A stretch of DNA of 5,432 bases from Clostridiaceae bacterium (GTDB lineage Bacteria; Bacillota; Clostridia; Oscillospirales; Acutalibacteraceae). Below, piece after piece: positions 5,131 through 5,432 of this stretch. Made by a program: the position numbers and the translations under genes. The stretch is from NCBI GenBank assembly GCA_016295895.1, contig JAEDKI010000134.1, positions 1 to 5,432 of the forward strand, in the 5' to 3' direction. A model generated the notes under the pieces. That model ran no database searches, had not been told where the DNA came from, and saw nothing but the letters and a program-made list of their open reading frames with translations. Position 1 is the stretch's first letter, and each line of letters opens with the position of its first letter.

Positions 5131-5432
5131 TTTTCAATACCCAGCTTTTTGCAGCAGTTATCAACGATTTTCTGCATTTCGGGCAGTTTTCTCTCAATAT
5201 CTGCGACAAGAGCGAACTGAGTGCGGCTTCTGACAAGATTATGCTCGGGATATTCCGTTTTGAAATAAACATCGCCGTTGATGAAGTCGCCGAGGAATCT
5301 CATTCCGCATTCAAGCGTCATAAGCTTTGAGGAATAGGCAAGCTGATTTATTTCATCCTTTGTCAGGCTTTCGCCGGCGGAGGAGAGATAGCCGAGAGTG
5401 TATGCCTCGAAAAGCTCAAGGCTGAGAGAAAC
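5127..5432 (-). CDS. N-acetylhexosamine 1-kinase-like / aminoglycoside phosphotransferase family protein (3' part)
   Basis: Only the last 101 residues lie in the window; the frame is open to the right edge. The segment contains TLECGMRFL (39-47), GDVYFK (53-58), HNLVRSRTQF (64-73) and an amphipathic C-terminal helix (LVADIERKLPEM, 75-86). This matches my memory of the C-terminal end of NahK-type anomeric kinases, which belong to the aminoglycoside phosphotransferase (APH) fold and make GlcNAc/GalNAc-1-phosphate from ATP and the free sugar in the cytoplasm. In gut bacteria they serve lacto-N-biose and mucin sugar salvage. The kinase's catalytic loop is outside the window, so activity cannot be checked and a different APH-family substrate is possible. 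The family's usual length is around 350-370 residues. The stop TGA overlaps the TTG start of the downstream 110-aa gene. Confidence 0.8.
   Translation of the reverse strand, partial: VSLSLELFEAYTLGYLSSAGESLTKDEINQLAYSSKLMTLECGMRFLGDFINGDVYFKTEYPEHNLVRSRTQFALVADIERKLPEMQKIVDNCCKKLGIEN

Overview
The window looks like chromosomal DNA from an anaerobic, low-to-moderate GC Bacillota (Clostridia), probably a gut Oscillospiraceae/Ruminococcaceae-type organism. The basis is strong AAGGAGG-type ribosome binding sites, SigA-like promoters, small Clostridia-style membrane and regulator genes, and an N-acetylhexosamine-kinase-like gene typical of host- or mucin-associated bacteria. Species cannot be named from this sequence. 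No rRNA, tRNA, CRISPR array, transposase or phage gene was found. There is no gene-free stretch longer than 300 bases.

Layout, left to right. (1) 39-2110, minus strand: a two-gene operon. A membrane-anchored protein with an acidic tail, a zinc ribbon and TPR-like repeats (TTG start at 2110) overlaps by ATGA with a small membrane protein that resembles an M50 (site-2-type) metalloprotease whose HExxH site has been lost. A good SigA-type promoter lies at 2146-2174. (2) 2231-2914, minus: a TIM-barrel protein with a GG phosphate-binding loop, of unknown substrate. (3) 2915-3117: a divergent intergenic region with a consensus extended -10 promoter embedded in nested inverted repeats. (4) 3118-3612, plus: a flavin reductase-like FMN-binding protein, closed by a strong hairpin terminator that may also stop the converging gene. 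(5) 3869-4456, minus: an XRE-family regulator with three membrane segments, more AT-rich than its neighbours and possibly acquired. (6) 4523-4797: intergenic, with the regulator's promoter region, an ~80-base palindromic MITE/REP-like element and a terminator. (7) 4798-5432, minus: a 110-aa protein of unknown function, translationally coupled (TTGA) to the 3' end of an N-acetylhexosamine 1-kinase/aminoglycoside phosphotransferase-like gene that runs off the right edge.

The genes do not form one pathway. The candidates for something undescribed are the TPR/zinc-ribbon protein paired with the protease-like membrane protein, the unknown partner coupled to the sugar kinase, and the symmetric control region between the TIM-barrel and flavin reductase genes. 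All functional statements are from reading the sequence and from family knowledge; no database search was run.
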